From: Spirodela intermedia
Taxonomy: Eukaryota > Streptophyta > Magnoliopsida > Alismatales > Araceae
Direction of reading: 5' to 3'
DNA: 64,000 bases
NCBI GenBank assembly: GCA_902729315.2
Contig: LR746281.1
Span: 3,470,501-3,534,500, forward strand
The notes under the pieces were generated by a model. The model made no database searches, had not been told where the DNA came from, and worked only from the letters and a program-made list of their open reading frames with translations. Made by a program: the position numbers and the translations under genes. How positions within the stretch are numbered: position 1 is the first letter of the stretch; each line of letters opens with the position of its first letter. Of the stretch, positions 47,333 through 59,395 are shown in pieces.

Positions 47333-50300
47333 ATGGAGGGTGGAAGTTCTGGTGGAAGCTCGGCAGCTGCGAACGGGAGCCTGAATGCAAATGCGCCGCC
47401 CCCATTTTTGAGCAAGACGTATGATATGGTGGACGACCCTGCGACGGATGCGATCGTCTCTTGGGGACCGGGCAGCAACAGCTTTATTGTATGGAATCCA
47501 CCAGAGTTTGCAAGGGATCTTCTGCCCAAGTACTTTAAGCATAATAACTTCTCCAGCTTCGTTCGCCAACTCAATACCTACGTACGTTCCTTCTAGTTCT
47601 TCCGTCTATTATTATTTTTCTCGCTTAAATTTTTGAGGGTTTGATCTTCCTGAAATGTAGATCTTCGTTATGCCTTTTAATGTGTATGATCTTTATATGT
47701 TTCATCTCTCGGAAGGAGTCATAATTACTTCTGTCCTTTCGGAATATGGCTGGAGAATTTTCTACCCCCGCCCTGTGAGAATTGAAAGGTAGAATTTCCA
47801 GAATTCAGGAAATATAGCTAGGTAATATGTGGTTGGATGCTCTGGCTTATAGGCCTTGGAAGAGGATTGAGTCTGTAATTTAGCTCAGTGTGATTTTCTT
47901 ATCAACATCTTTGATCCCCGAGTGTGATAAGATGTTCTTTTGTCGAAATTGAATGGAAATCATTACAATATTTGTAGAAAAAAGGGCAATGAAACACTGA
48001 TTGTTGTCATAGGTGAATACATCACGATCAGTTATCATCTCTATCGGTGGCCATTTTCATTTTTTTCTGAAAGTTTGCTTATCATCAGTTTCAGAAGGGG
48101 GTGAAGTTACATGTGAGTGCTAATGAAATAAGAGGATAGCAGGCGGCCTGCTTCCTGCTTTTCAACAGTTGTGGGGACATGAATAGCAGGCCAGTAGCTG
48201 CAGATTCTCCGTCCTTATTATTATTCCTGTGCTTTGTTTTCTGTATCTTATCAGCAACCATTGAAAAAAGCAGGCTAGAGGAGCTGAAGAAGATAGCCTT
48301 AGTTCATTTTTAATTAGCTCTTATGCCTCTTCTGCCCGAAATATAAATCAAATTCCTTTCAACCCCATTGTCTCTGTTATTGCTAGATGTTCAGATTGTC
48401 ACGATAGAGAATGTGTAGTGCAAAAAGTTTGATAAAGAACTTTCAGGGTGGTGGGGAAGACTTCTATCTCTTCGGTACCATAAACTCTGTTCAAACGGTG
48501 ATGTATACTATCATCATATACTGCCTTTCCCTTCTCAGGATTCCAAAATTGGAATTAGGCTATTGCGTATTTGATGTAGAATTTTCCACATGAGCTAGGG
48601 GAGATATTGTGTTTTGAAACATAAGGGACTTCACTCAGGCACAACTAGGAATCAGTTGTGCAAGCTATGAATTCTGCTTTGAAGCCAATGGCTTGAGTGG
48701 AGAAGGTATACATGCCATAAAAGAAAGGTGAGATATGCGACGCCAAGTGTATTGCATGATACTTGTGTTTGAAAATAGATTCTTTAATAAGGCAAGGAGA
48801 CTTTGTTGATATCCTGGTGTCCTTGTTGAATTAGTGGATGATCTTGTTAATGTCTGGCAGACAAAGTTGAGATGTGATGTAGGACATCGCCTGCAACAGA
48901 AAGAAGGGCGAAAAATTGTTAACCCAGGTGGCCCAATACTAGTGGGTCAGGCGTTCTGGAAGCTTGTGCATGGGCTACAAAGACGAAAGCATCCAAAAAA
49001 GCCCAAAGTTAGATTAGGCTCAAATGAAGTGCAAGAAGACTGAGTCATACCTAGGTTGCTGGGTAGAGTCTGTTATGTTCTGTTTCTTTCTTTCTCAGTT
49101 TCTGTTATATGTTTTTGTTGTCTATTTCAGGGACAGGCTCAGAATTTGTTTTGATTTTGTATCGAAGTCTGTTTGCTTTTGGGGCATTCCACTTGTTTTT
49201 TTTAGCCTATTTAAAAGCCCCCACATTTTAACTCGAGGCGATCTTAGTTATTACAAATTTTGGTTATCTTTGAGAGAGTTCTTAAGTGTTTGTAGATTCA
49301 AGCGCCTACCTTGTGGATTCAAGGGAATATTGATCCTTATAGATTCAAGGTTCGCCGCATCAAGTCCTTGTGAATTCAAGGACCCGAGAAAATCGTTCCT
49401 TGTGGATTCGAGGTCCGATTTTCACTCTTCCTACATTCCAGATTCATATCTTGTAGATTCAAGGCTCAAATCTGTTATTTCTGCAACTCTACCTCCATCA
49501 AATCGTCATTTCATCATCACTCACCGTGTCAGGATGGAACACTGGTGGACTTATTTATCTCTCTTTATAGCAGTGGTAGAAAATTAAAGTTCATAATAAT
49601 TAGGATCTATGATAAAGGACTATGTTTCAGAGGAATTTCCTGGCATGAAAGAAATGGTATCTTGATATTTTGGGCTGTCTGAATGTTTATTTTGTAATTT
49701 GTAGGGGAACTGTTTGGTAAGGAAATGGTGTTTGAATTCTTCTCTAGGTATAAGGAACTGGGGACGAGGTTAGGAAAGTGATTTTAGAGTCTTCTTAATG
49801 TTTCATATCCATCTATTGGGGACAGGGCATGTGGCACCGCATGTTAGATTGCATCCATGTGATACCTCATACTTTTGATTGGCTATTGTAGTTTATGTAT
49901 AGAAACAAGACGACCCGTTTCCCATGTGATGATGTTGATGAGGCAGTGTGGCTCACACATTTCATAGTTGCTTTTTCTCTACAATTTTTGGGGAGAAGGG
50001 ATGTTATGCTTCTCCAGTATGAGGGTTTGCTTGAGAATGATTGATGAAGTGGACCAGTTTCCTGTGTTGAGAGAATGCCAAAGCTGGTTCTTATAATGTG
50101 CTATTTTTACTTTCAAGTGGATTCACGCTGTGTTATCAAAGCCAAATGATTGCATGTGATACTTTTGCTCCGTCTTTGGACTTATTGTTGTTGTCACCTG
50201 GCCACAGAACCGCTGCCATGGTAATAAATACCTTATAGAAAATACATGGTACAACCTTATTACCTAGTCTAAATGCATAATTTCGGCCCTTCTTTTGAAA

Positions 50301-52873
50301 CAAAGGATTCCTGTTAAAAGCAAGCATGTGAAATCCACTTCCAATGGTGTTTGCATTACTATGCTTAACTGAATTTTTCATGTACTTTATTAATCTCTTT
50401 TAAAAAAGAAGTGCCCACAGGCCATCCTTGCTAAATCTAAGTTTAGGGCACCAGACTGGCATAGGAGAGAGATAATTTATATGATATTTACGAAACGAAA
50501 CAAAGAAGGTGATCATGCGAAGAGTAAAGCGTCTGAAAGAAAAGTGCAAAGATTGACTTCAGAAGCCAAGACAAGGTGAGAAAGAGTCTATAATCAGACG
50601 AATGGAAGCTGGCAAGAGCACAAAGGAGATTGATTAGAGGAGAAGAAAATAGTGAGCTTTAGCTGATGCATTTCAGATGATTTCTCACGCTAGCTTTACC
50701 CCTCTTTTGTATTTTTTCGTTAGTCTTGTTAGAAGAGAAATAAAACACTTAAGCTTTATCGCAATTGTGTTTCAGGGGAAAGAGTCTCTAATTCTTTCCC
50801 CGTTGCCCAGGCTTTTGATGGTGAACTATGCGTGGGTTTCTTGCTTGGGCCTCTTGTTTTTCTTTCTGCCTCACTCTGTCTTGTGTAGAGCTCTTCTTAT
50901 CTCATACCTTTATAGGAACCCCTTCTCCTATGGTTGTAGCTTAATTTTTTTGAACTGTCTTCAGTTTTCGATAATCAGTTAATTCTGGTGCATCCACTCT
51001 GTACAAAATACGGTGTTTGGGCGGGATTTCATGCAAAAAAATAGCATTTCCGATTAACAAACCATCTCTCTCTTCCCCTTGTCACTTGATTTCCATGCAC
51101 AAAGTATTGACCAATATATTGATACTTGACAGTCAGATATTAATTTCCCAATATGCAATGGGTATTCTATTAGCATGCAGAAGACAGGTACCGAACTGAG
51201 GATGGAACACAATCTTTGTTTTGTTGGTATGAATCCTCGTTCTGTTTGTTCATTGCAAATTTGTGAGGCAAAGTGTCGGAACTACCAGACATCCCCATCC
51301 TTCTCTGTCGGGCACCTTCTATTCCATTCTTGCAGTAGCTCCATACATTGTAGGATCTCCCTGTTAGCTGTGCTTCATGAGAATTCTTTTTCCTAAACAG
51401 TTAGAATCAGAAAATGCACTGAACACGCCTTCTTACCTTTCGTGGTCTCTTATATCTCCACAACACCAGGTCCCTCCATGCTCTCATTCCCACCTCCATC
51501 TCTCATACCCGGCTTCCCTGCCCTGTTTCTTCTTGGTGCAGTACTTTCTTTCTAAAAATGGGAGTCTCTCACCTCCTTATGTCCTTACGAACCTCTTTCG
51601 CTACTATCTGTGTTCTCATGCAATAATGAAGAGCGATGGGTGCCTCTGCCAGCATATTCCTATCTGAATGAACATGCAGTGCAATCTTAAGTCTGACCAT
51701 GTTTTTCCCCAATTTGGGATAAGAGCCTTCCTTTCCTTGTCAGCGCTCCTCTCTCAAGCATCCCACTTTGAACCAGGTATTCCTGGCTTATTATATTTAT
51801 GCATGAAAGACCTCCTTGTTTTCAAACAGGGATTCAGAAAAGTTGACCCTGATCGATGGGAATTTGCAAACGAGGGGTTCCTGAGAGGTCAAAAGTATCT
51901 CCTGAAGAACATCAGCAGGAGGAAACCCTCCAGCATGAGCAACCTGCCTACGCAGCCCCAGCCTCAGACCGCATCCGTCGGACCGTGCGTGGAAGTGGGT
52001 AAGTTCGGGGTCGAAGAGGAGATCGAGCGGCTCAAGAGGGACAAGAACGTCCTCATGCAGGAGCTCATCAAGCTCAGGCAGCAGCAGACTTCCACCGACC
52101 ATCAGCTCCAGACCCTCGGCCAGCGCCTCCAGGGCATGGAGCAGCGGCAGCAGCAGATGATGTCCTTCCTCGCCAAGGCCATGCAGAGCCCCGGCTTCCT
52201 GGCCTCACTGGTGCAGAAGAAGGACAGCACCCGCCGCATCGCCGCCACCAGCAAGAAGCGTCGCCTCCCCAACGGCGGTGGCAGTGCCGATGCCGATATG
52301 GTGGAGCAGGACAATGGGTCCCCCGACGGCCAGATCGTCAAGTACCAGCCCCTCATGAACGAGGCCGCCAAGGCGATGCTGATGCAGATCCTGAAGATGA
52401 ACTCCTCCCCCCGACACGACGGCTTGTTCCACAACAGCCCTCCTCAGTCGCCCGATGTTCTCGACCGTGGGAGCTCGTACGGTGCCATCACCCCGCCAAG
52501 CCCGAGCCTCACCTTCTTGACCAACACTGCTCGGCCTTCAGCCGCCATCTCCGAGATCCAGTCTCCGACAGGCACCGAAGAGGTGGTGGCGGAGCTGCCG
52601 AATGGCTCTTTGGATACAGGGCTCGCCGCCGCCGCCTTCCTCGACGAGATGGCGGTGGGAGGCGACGAGGTGCCGACAGAGGATGCAGCAGATATTAATA
52701 GTTTCATTGAGGACAGCTCTAAGCTTCCCGGGATCAGCGACTCCTTCTGGGAGCAGTTCCTGACGGCGAGCCCGCCGCCAGATGGAGAGCATGGCTGGGA
52801 CGGAGCCCAGGGCGTTGACCATCTCACCGAGCAGATGGGCCTCCTCTCCTCTGACCCTGCCGCCAAGTGGTGA
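47333..52873 (+). CDS. HSFA1: Class A1 heat shock transcription factor
   Basis: Master activator of heat shock genes; binds heat shock elements as a trimer. Two exons, 47333-47581 and 51830-52873, phase 0, give 430 residues. The intron falls inside the DNA-binding domain after FVRQLNTY, the conserved position in plant HSFs. Domain order: DNA-binding domain from about residue 24 ([15 protein letters not shown]) through [17 protein letters not shown]; oligomerisation heptads at about 144-212 with the class A insertion; nuclear signal SKKRRL at 224-229; AHA activation motif DSFWEQFL at 387-394; export signal LTEQMGLL near 415-422. Class A1 is inferred from length and motif order. Three uORFs precede it. 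The 4.2-kb intron contains an LTR-like remnant. Exon 2 is GC-rich, the intron AT-rich. Confidence 0.93.
48830..49590 (+). mobile_element. LTR-like remnant in the HSFA1 intron (GATTCAAGG family)
   Basis: This segment has the layout of a plant LTR in the sense direction: a TATTTAAAAG box at 49208-49217, a following C-rich stretch, then a downstream part (49,285-49,510) full of TGTGGATTCAAGG-type phrases, closing near GCAGTGGTAGAAA, which faintly recalls a primer-binding site. No internal retroelement genes follow, so it would be a solo LTR or fragment. The ends and target duplication are not determined. Open frames here (48,834 and 49,024) are not convincing genes. Confidence 0.5.
49309..49464. 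repeat. Array of small CCTTG-N6-CAAGG hairpins
   Basis: Five copies of CCTTGTGGATTCAAGG or close variants start at 49309, 49335, 49366, 49398 and 49449. Each is an imperfect palindrome with 5-bp arms. They belong to the dispersed family also at 26.8 and 28.0-28.4 kb. Confidence 0.75.
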
Positions 52874-53236
52874 CCGACAGAGCAAAAGAAGCTGCATCGA
52901 CAGAGGAAAGGAAGGTGTGTATACGAGATGATAGCGCCCTTTTTTTTTTTTTTTTTTGAAGTCTCATGTATTAGCCGATGGTCTATCTTTCGTGGATGTG
53001 CTACTGGAAACTTTGGTACGGGGAGGTGCGGATCTGTCGCTCTCTTTGGGCCGGTTTCCGGACGTCGGGCTGATTCTGAGGCCAATTAAGCAAGCCCGGC
53101 CCGTTTCTAAGGTAGGTGTGCGGCGACCGAGTCCTCGACCGTCACCAAGAGAAGACTAACGGCGGTTTGAAGATGCCGTTCAGGCACCGACACCAAAGGA
53201 TGCGACAAGCGCCGCACGGCCAACACGTTTGTTCCG
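52874..53236. other. 3' UTR of HSFA1 and spacer
   Basis: A T run of about 19 bases lies at 52,940-52,958 shortly after the stop. No coding sequence is supported in this interval. Confidence 0.55.
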
Positions 53237-53244
53237 TGACGTCA
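53237..53244. promoter_or_regulatory. TGACGTCA palindrome upstream of the BPA1-like gene
   Basis: A perfect bZIP (TGA/CRE-type) site 326 bases before the start codon, followed at once by a GA run to 53,266. Binding is inferred from the motif only. Confidence 0.4.
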
Positions 53245-53511
53245 GAGAGAGAGAGAGAGAGAGAGAATGTTTCGTCTGATAGGCGACAATTTGTTTCGTA
53301 CCTGTGTCTCTCAGAGATGCGCACCCAACGCCTGCGCATCGATGAGCAGCAATGGGGATTCTCTCTTCTTCGTGAAGCACATGAACGTGGAGATCGAGAG
53401 AGAGGGGGAAGGGGACGCTATAATAAATAACGGTACCTGGACTTCATCAGAAACTTCTCCCGGCAGATCACTCTTTTTGTCCCCCCTACCCTTCTCCTTG
53501 CCTCCGGATCT

Positions 53512-53519
53512 TAGGGTTT
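53512..53519 (+). promoter_or_regulatory. Telo-box-like motif before the BPA1-like start
   Basis: TAGGGTTT (AAACCCTA on the other strand), 51 bases before the ATG, so in the leader or close to the start site of transcription. Function is inferred. Confidence 0.4.
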
Positions 53520-53569
53520 CTGTAGAGGCCTTGGATTGGTTCCAGGCCATCGAAGCAGGCGCAGCTCCG

Positions 53570-56500
53570 ATGGCGGTGAGTGACGGCACGTTTCCTTTAT
53601 GAACTCTCGCTGGGAAAATTGAATCCGCTGATTGTTGTGTCTTGACTTTTCTATTTTCCTTTCCTCCATTTTTACGAAGTCTGCGAGCAAGAGCATTCAG
53701 AATTAAAGATGCGATTTTAGTTTCCCTTTTCCTTGCATCTGTCTGTTTGATCTCTTAAGGAATAATGGGATTGCTGATTCTCGTTTTTGCTCTCGAAAAA
53801 ATATTGCGGGAATTCTCCGATGCACATGTATGTGGGTACAAAGCGTGGATCCGGAGAAGTGGTTTCGGGGCAAATAACGAAGATCAGTGCCTGATCTGTT
53901 CGGAAAGTGGTTGTGTTTCACAGTGTCTGTGTCATTTTGTTGAAATTCCTCTTTTGCACCCTTGATAATTTTCCATATGAGTGATTTCTTTTGTGGGTGG
54001 ACTGCCAAGGTGATGAAGGTCGTCCTCGAGGCATTGACTGGAAGAAATTACTTTGTTATTTTATGAAAACGTTTTGACTTTTTAAAGGAGATTTTTCTTA
54101 TTAGCGCTCGAAATTTGTTATTGATAATCCATAACTGCCTCCCACATCACATGGTTGTCAGGCAACTTTTGTTGTTCCAAATGGCATCCCTTAGAAACCA
54201 ACACGTTCTTCTCTCTCATAAAAATGCCTTCTGGAAGAACTATTCAATGTCTTTCTTGGAGATAGGAATACATTATTAATAAGGTTTAAAGGAACACCGT
54301 TGTTACATTACATATATCTAATGCGTTGCTATTTCCATCTTTTACCACTGGAAGATATGTTAGCAAAGGCCTTCCACATGTATAAAATCGTTTACCAGAT
54401 GGGGGAAAAAAAGGAAATGTTCTTTTGAGTTTAACAATTCATTTTTCATTGGCATATAGTAGGTTGTTTTGGAAATACCCTGATCTTGTGATGGGATTTC
54501 TTAACCTGTGTGCTGACTGATGTTAAAATCTATGAAATAATGAACCATAAACAATTTAGATCTGAAGGGTTTTTTCTTTTCATATGGATATGTGTTGTTT
54601 TATTTTTATTTGGTTGATTCCCATGTCTGGTTATACCAGAAAGCGCCATATTTTACCATGATTACATAAATAATTTTTTAATATTTTATTTTCTCAGAAT
54701 TTTGGAATAATGTTAATCCTTTTTGACCTGTTAGTGGTGCCTTATCAATTAAACGAATTATATAGGTAGACTAACTTTTGCAAAGAAAATTCGCATGCAT
54801 GGTATTCTGCTTGAAACATGGATACTTGTTCTTGTCCATTTGGACCATAACATTTTTCCCCTTTTGCAAAAGGTGGGAAGTTTTCCTTCCATCGCCAGGA
54901 TATTATACTCTCTATTCATGACGTTGCCATCCAATTCGTATAGCTATCTCCGACTTTGTATCTGTAAACGGTTAAGTTGAACTTTCACAGAGCAATATCG
55001 TTGGATATTTATTCAGTTTTCAAAGAGCCAATGTATATGCATTGGTGTCATTCAAATAGTCAGATTTATGATCTTATAAGCAGCTATGCCTCCTGGTTTG
55101 CAAAACAAGGTCCTGGTAGTAGAGCTTATGGCGTACGATAAAATAAACACACCTTATTTCGTTGCAGACATTTGGCGTACTATAAAATATTGGTAGTAGA
55201 GCTAACAGCGGACGAATTTAATTGATTTTCGTCCTCTTATTTCAGTTATTAGTAGTGTCCAAAAAATTTAGTTTAGAAGATCTTATCAAAAAGGGGTGAT
55301 ATGGCCATTGAGCCATGCTCGTTGGCCCAATTGGCTTTGTCACAAACCTTTCTTCTCCTCTCCCCAGCTATAAATATGCCTCCCCCCCCCCCCCATGCTA
55401 ATTAGTACTAACCATGCTCGTCCTGGTTGCTTAATTTGGTTTCCTTTTCTCTTCATTGAGTAATCATCTTTTGAAAAGATTAATGTTTCTGTAAATTTTC
55501 TGCATTAAATTTGTACAGTTACATGCCTGAAAACGCGGTCACTTCTAATCCAGCCAAGAAAAAAATTGTCCTTGGATTAATTCCCCGGACTCAGCTGATC
55601 TTTTGAATAAAGCCTACAAATTCTGTGTCCAGGACAATACAGTTCCATCAGTGAACAGCGTTTTTATCAACTTGTTTGATCCTTGTCATGTATCAGGGTC
55701 AAGATGTCTACGGATTTGAGCCGGGCAAGAATCTTATTCCACTGTCCATGTGAACATCCATGTTGGAAGTTCTAAATTTACAATGTGTTTTTTTTACAAG
55801 GGAATGAAAAAATACTTGAAAATATTGCAGAAAATTACTGCTGAAAAATATTTGAATTTTTTTTTTAAAGCCAATATATCCCTTCCTCCATCAACCTTGT
55901 GAATAGTTGCTTTAAATTGTTGATCTCCAAGTAGAATGAGCCTATGTATTAAACTTCTTGAAAATACCTCATGTGAATGAATGCCAGGAACGGACATTTT
56001 AACTTTCTATTTATGTAACTCCATATGATCCTTGATTTTGTGTATAATGTGTGCCACACGAAAACAAGTGGATGATAAGGCAGTTTTACTACCTATGGTA
56101 TTATTATTGACCCAGAGATCAAAACTAGCGTTATTCACAGATCAAAACTAGGTTTATCACTCAAAAATCGGGAAGATATCTCACCCCACCGCATTTCTTT
56201 GTCATTGGCAGACGAAGACAGTGAAGGTTAGTAATGTCTCCCTGGGGGCATCGGAGCAGGACATCAAGGAGTTCTTTTCCTTTTCTGGGGACATTGAGTA
56301 TGTTGAAATGAAGAGGTCGGCTTCTCTGCCCATGCTCTTTAGTGCATGTTTTTCCTCTTTGGACAATTCGGATGCCCCTTGACTAAATTTGTTGCTGCAG
56401 TGGAGATGAGTGGTCTCAGGTTGCCTTTGTGACCTTCAAAGACTCCCAGGGTGCAGAGACTGCTCTGCTTCTTTCGGTAAAGTTAACTGTTTAAACAGAT

Positions 56501-57270
56501 ACTATTACCATAATCATTATCTTCTTGATCTGTGTGTAATGCCCAATACTCTTCTGGGTAATAGGGTGCGACGATAGTTGACTTATCTGTCGTCATTGCC
56601 CCTGCGCCAGATTATCAGCTCCCACCATCTGCACTGGCCCCTCCTCCGGTAAAGGCTTCCCCATCATCTCTGATTCTCTGGTCTGCCGGCTCTGATTCTC
56701 AAATGTTCTGCATGTCAGGCGACAGATGCCAACCCCACTGGCGGTGCTGCCAATGAGTCGGCCATCCAGAAGGCAGAAGACGTGGTCAGTAGCATGCTTG
56801 CCAAGGGGTTCGTGCTTGGAAAGGACGTGCTCGGCAAGGCGAAGGCCTTCGACGAGAAGCACCAGCTGACTTCCACTGCCACTGCGAAGGTGGCCTCACT
56901 GGACAAGAAGATCGGCCTGAGTGAGAAGGTCTCTATCGGCACCACTGCCGTCAATGAGAAGGTGAAGGAGATGGACCAGAAGTTCCATGTTTCTGAGAAG
57001 ACCAAGTCGGCCCTCGCTGTTGCCGAGCAGAAGGTCAGCACTGCCGGCTCGGCCATCCTCAAAAACCGCTACATCTTCCAGGGGGCGGCGTGGGTGACGG
57101 GGGCCTTCAACAGGGTAGCCAAGGCTGCTGGAGAAGTCGGCTCCAAGACAAAGGAGAAGGTGGAAGTTGACCGCGGCGTTGACCACAGCTTTGAGCGGGT
57201 CCATCTCTCTGAGGCTCCATCTGGGGAGAACTCCTCCAAGCCCCCACCTGCGCAGGGGCTTATCCTCTGA
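53570..57270 (+). CDS. BPA1-like RRM protein (binding partner of ACD11 type)
   Basis: Family members bind ACD11, a sphingolipid-transfer protein, and influence plant cell death and immunity. Five exons join in frame: 53570-53575, 56212-56315, 56401-56476, 56565-56648 and 56719-57270, giving 273 residues. The first exon codes only Met-Ala before a 2.6-kb intron; this start is chosen because MATKTVKVSNVSLGAS is the family N-terminus. Domains: RRM at about residues 4-75 (VKVSNVSLGASEQDIKEFF, WSQVAFVTFKD), a Pro-rich linker (APAPDYQLPPSA), then a long helical part with repeated amphipathic turns (AEDVVSSMLAKGFVLGKD, SEKTKSALAVAEQKV) and AGSAILKNRYIFQGAAW. A telo-box and a TGACGTCA site lie upstream. 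Family call is confident; the exact paralogue is not. Confidence 0.9.
53576..56211 (+). other. 2.6-kb first intron of the BPA1-like gene
   Basis: AT-rich, with a C run at about 55,381-55,394. No exon or transposon protein recognised. A long first intron close to the ATG can hold expression-enhancing elements; none can be pinned down here. Confidence 0.5.
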
Positions 57271-57715
57271 GCTTCACTTGGATCTCTGTAAATAACTGGC
57301 GGTGCCTTCTTGCCCAGTTGTTCCGTTTAGATTCACCTCTCCAAACCATCCCTCTTCATTTCATTTCATTTTCGGTTTCTCTGTTTATACATGGAATCAG
57401 GGACGTCAAAAGGGGGGAAGAGAAGGCTTCTGCCCTGCTCTTGTTGCAGAAGATTGAGCCAGTCTGCTTTCTGTTTGTGCTTTGAAAACGCACTTCCCCA
57501 GCACTTCCTTGCGTTCTCTCTCCCTCTTTCTCACTCTCTCTCCATCTCTCTACCTTTTCATCTTTCTCGAGGCTTTCTACTTGACTATTCATGTACACAT
57601 TTTCCCGGTTGCTTCAATACACGTGGGTATTATTTCCTTGAATTTTCTGTATGGGCAAAACAAAATTCTTCTGGGCAGGCCTGATTTTAGTTCCAAAGGC
57701 ACAAGTTCGGGTTGA
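57271..57715. other. 3' UTR of the BPA1-like gene and spacer
   Basis: CT-rich DNA lies at about 57,515-57,565. Short open frames over it are not convincing. Confidence 0.5.
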
Positions 57716-58376
57716 CATAGAAGTTACGTCAACCAGCAGGAGAGGGTTGAAGTCCAATCGACTTGAATGAAGACCAGCCTAAGGAGGACTTTAGACCTAT
57801 GTGAAGCTGTTATCAGGGACCTACAGGAACTGCCCCTAGCAACAACACTGGCACATTTGGTAGAAGGGCACGGCATGAATGGCAAAGCAGAAGACACCTA
57901 CACATAGCAGCACAGCGCCTCCGCATGACGGCATGTCTCCTGTCACGGCAGCATGGCACTCGTGTGCACCTGCACCTGCACCTGTACACGATGACACGCA
58001 TGCACATACATCAGCACTACGTCTACACATGGTGGTGACGCACGCACAAGAAGGCACAGCAACGTTATGCACGATCCTGATGTGGCAACCCCAAGTCATG
58101 AGAGTAGATGATGATGTCATGAGCATGACATCATCTGGAGGAGGAACAGAAGACGTCACTACCCCAACATCAACTGGATTTGAAATATTTAATCCTATAT
58201 CAAAATTATAAGGAATGTTGCTCGGGGGCCCATCTATAAAGAATGACCCCCGGCCCCATATATGAACAAACTTTGGTTATCAAGAATATCTATTTTGGTT
58301 ACATTGGGGTTCGTATAAGATCAAATCACTCAATGTTCAATAAGAAGTTTGTATTGAGCAGTTAATTTTCTTGTCA
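57716..58376 (+). repeat. Probable 5' LTR of the gypsy element
   Basis: The segment ends TTGTCA just before the primer-binding site, as expected for an LTR ending in CA. It contains a CAC/GCA-rich part at 57,895-58,065 and a TATATGAAC stretch near 58,259. The left end is a guess; no target duplication was identified. Confidence 0.5.
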
Positions 58377-58379
58377 TAG

Positions 58380-58392
58380 TGGTATCAAAGTC
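58380..58392 (+). other. Primer-binding site (initiator tRNA-Met type)
   Basis: TGGTATCAAAGTC closely matches the usual TGGTATCAGAGC of plant retrotransposons primed by initiator tRNA-Met, three bases after the presumed LTR end. Confidence 0.75.
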
Positions 58393-58439
58393 AAGTTACG
58401 AAAAGATTAGATACTCTTACGTTTTGTCATTCTTCAATA

Positions 58440-59040
58440 TTAGTGGAGTATCATAGAGGCAAAGGGTAGAGTGGGTACGAGTTGGTATTCAAGGGCAAAG
58501 AATTGCTTGACTTACAGAGCATCAAGAGATTGTGGCTAAAGCCATTGAGGCCCTTATAGGCCCATTGCAAGTTGAGTCCAGTAGTTATGAGAGCAAGTGG
58601 AGGGCCCAACAGCCCAAGTAGAGGAACAAGCCTGTGAGGCTATGAACGCAGTTGATGCATTGTCTAGGAGATTTGATGAAGAGATCCGGTCAATCTACGA
58701 CCATACAAGAGAAATGGCTACATCTTATATAGTCTAGAAAGATGAAATTTCAACATTACGGGGAGAGTTTACCCAACATATGATAAGGTTGCAGCAACAA
58801 ATGGAGGAGGTTGTGAATGACTTCCAAATTCAAATTGATAATCTCCAAAGGACACTAGATCAAGGTCTAGGGCTCAAGCCACTTGCTCATGTTAAGACCC
58901 TCAAGTCCTGATTTAGTAGCAATCCCTCACCAGAATGTTGATTGCCTAGACTGAGCAAATCACCACATAGCTAGAGCTTGTCTCAACCTAATCATATCAT
59001 AGGAGCAGCCGCCACCATTGATTGAAGAGGTACCTAATCT
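58440..59040 (+). pseudogene. gag remnant
   Basis: Weak traces of a coiled-coil gag (Gln/Glu-rich words such as QQQMEEVVNDFQIQIDNL) in broken frames. No zinc knuckle is visible. Assigned mainly from its place between the primer site and protease. Confidence 0.4.
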
Positions 59041-59059
59041 AAACATCATTCAACTTCTG

Positions 59060-59395
59060 AATGTAGTGCAAGCTAAGGTCATATAAGCAATCTCAAGGAG
59101 ACTACTCTTCATGGAGACAGCGATCAATGACATCCCAACTAGGGTATTGATGGATTTAAGGGTCATTCATAACTTCCTATATAAAAGGAAAGCTAGCTGC
59201 CTTGCATTAAGGCTGGTCTAAATCAACAACATGATCAAAGTTGTCAACTCAAAAGCCTAAGTATCTGTTGGGTTAGCTTGATAAGTGAAAACTCAAATGG
59301 ACACATGGAAAGACAAGTTTGATTTTCTGGTCCTATGGAAGGAAAACTTTGACATCATCTTAAGTGTGGACTTCGCAATCAAGGCAAAGGTTAGA
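59060..59395 (+). pseudogene. Aspartic protease remnant
   Basis: A decayed gypsy protease: the region that should read D-T-G-A-T-H-N-F reads DLRVIHNF, so the catalytic triad is lost, and the closing DIIL-x-x-D-F block is present. Contains stops. Confidence 0.65.

Noticed and set aside
57813-58211. Frames on both strands rich in Cys/Arg or Thr/His
   Set aside because: They come from the CAC/GCA-rich part of the presumed LTR.
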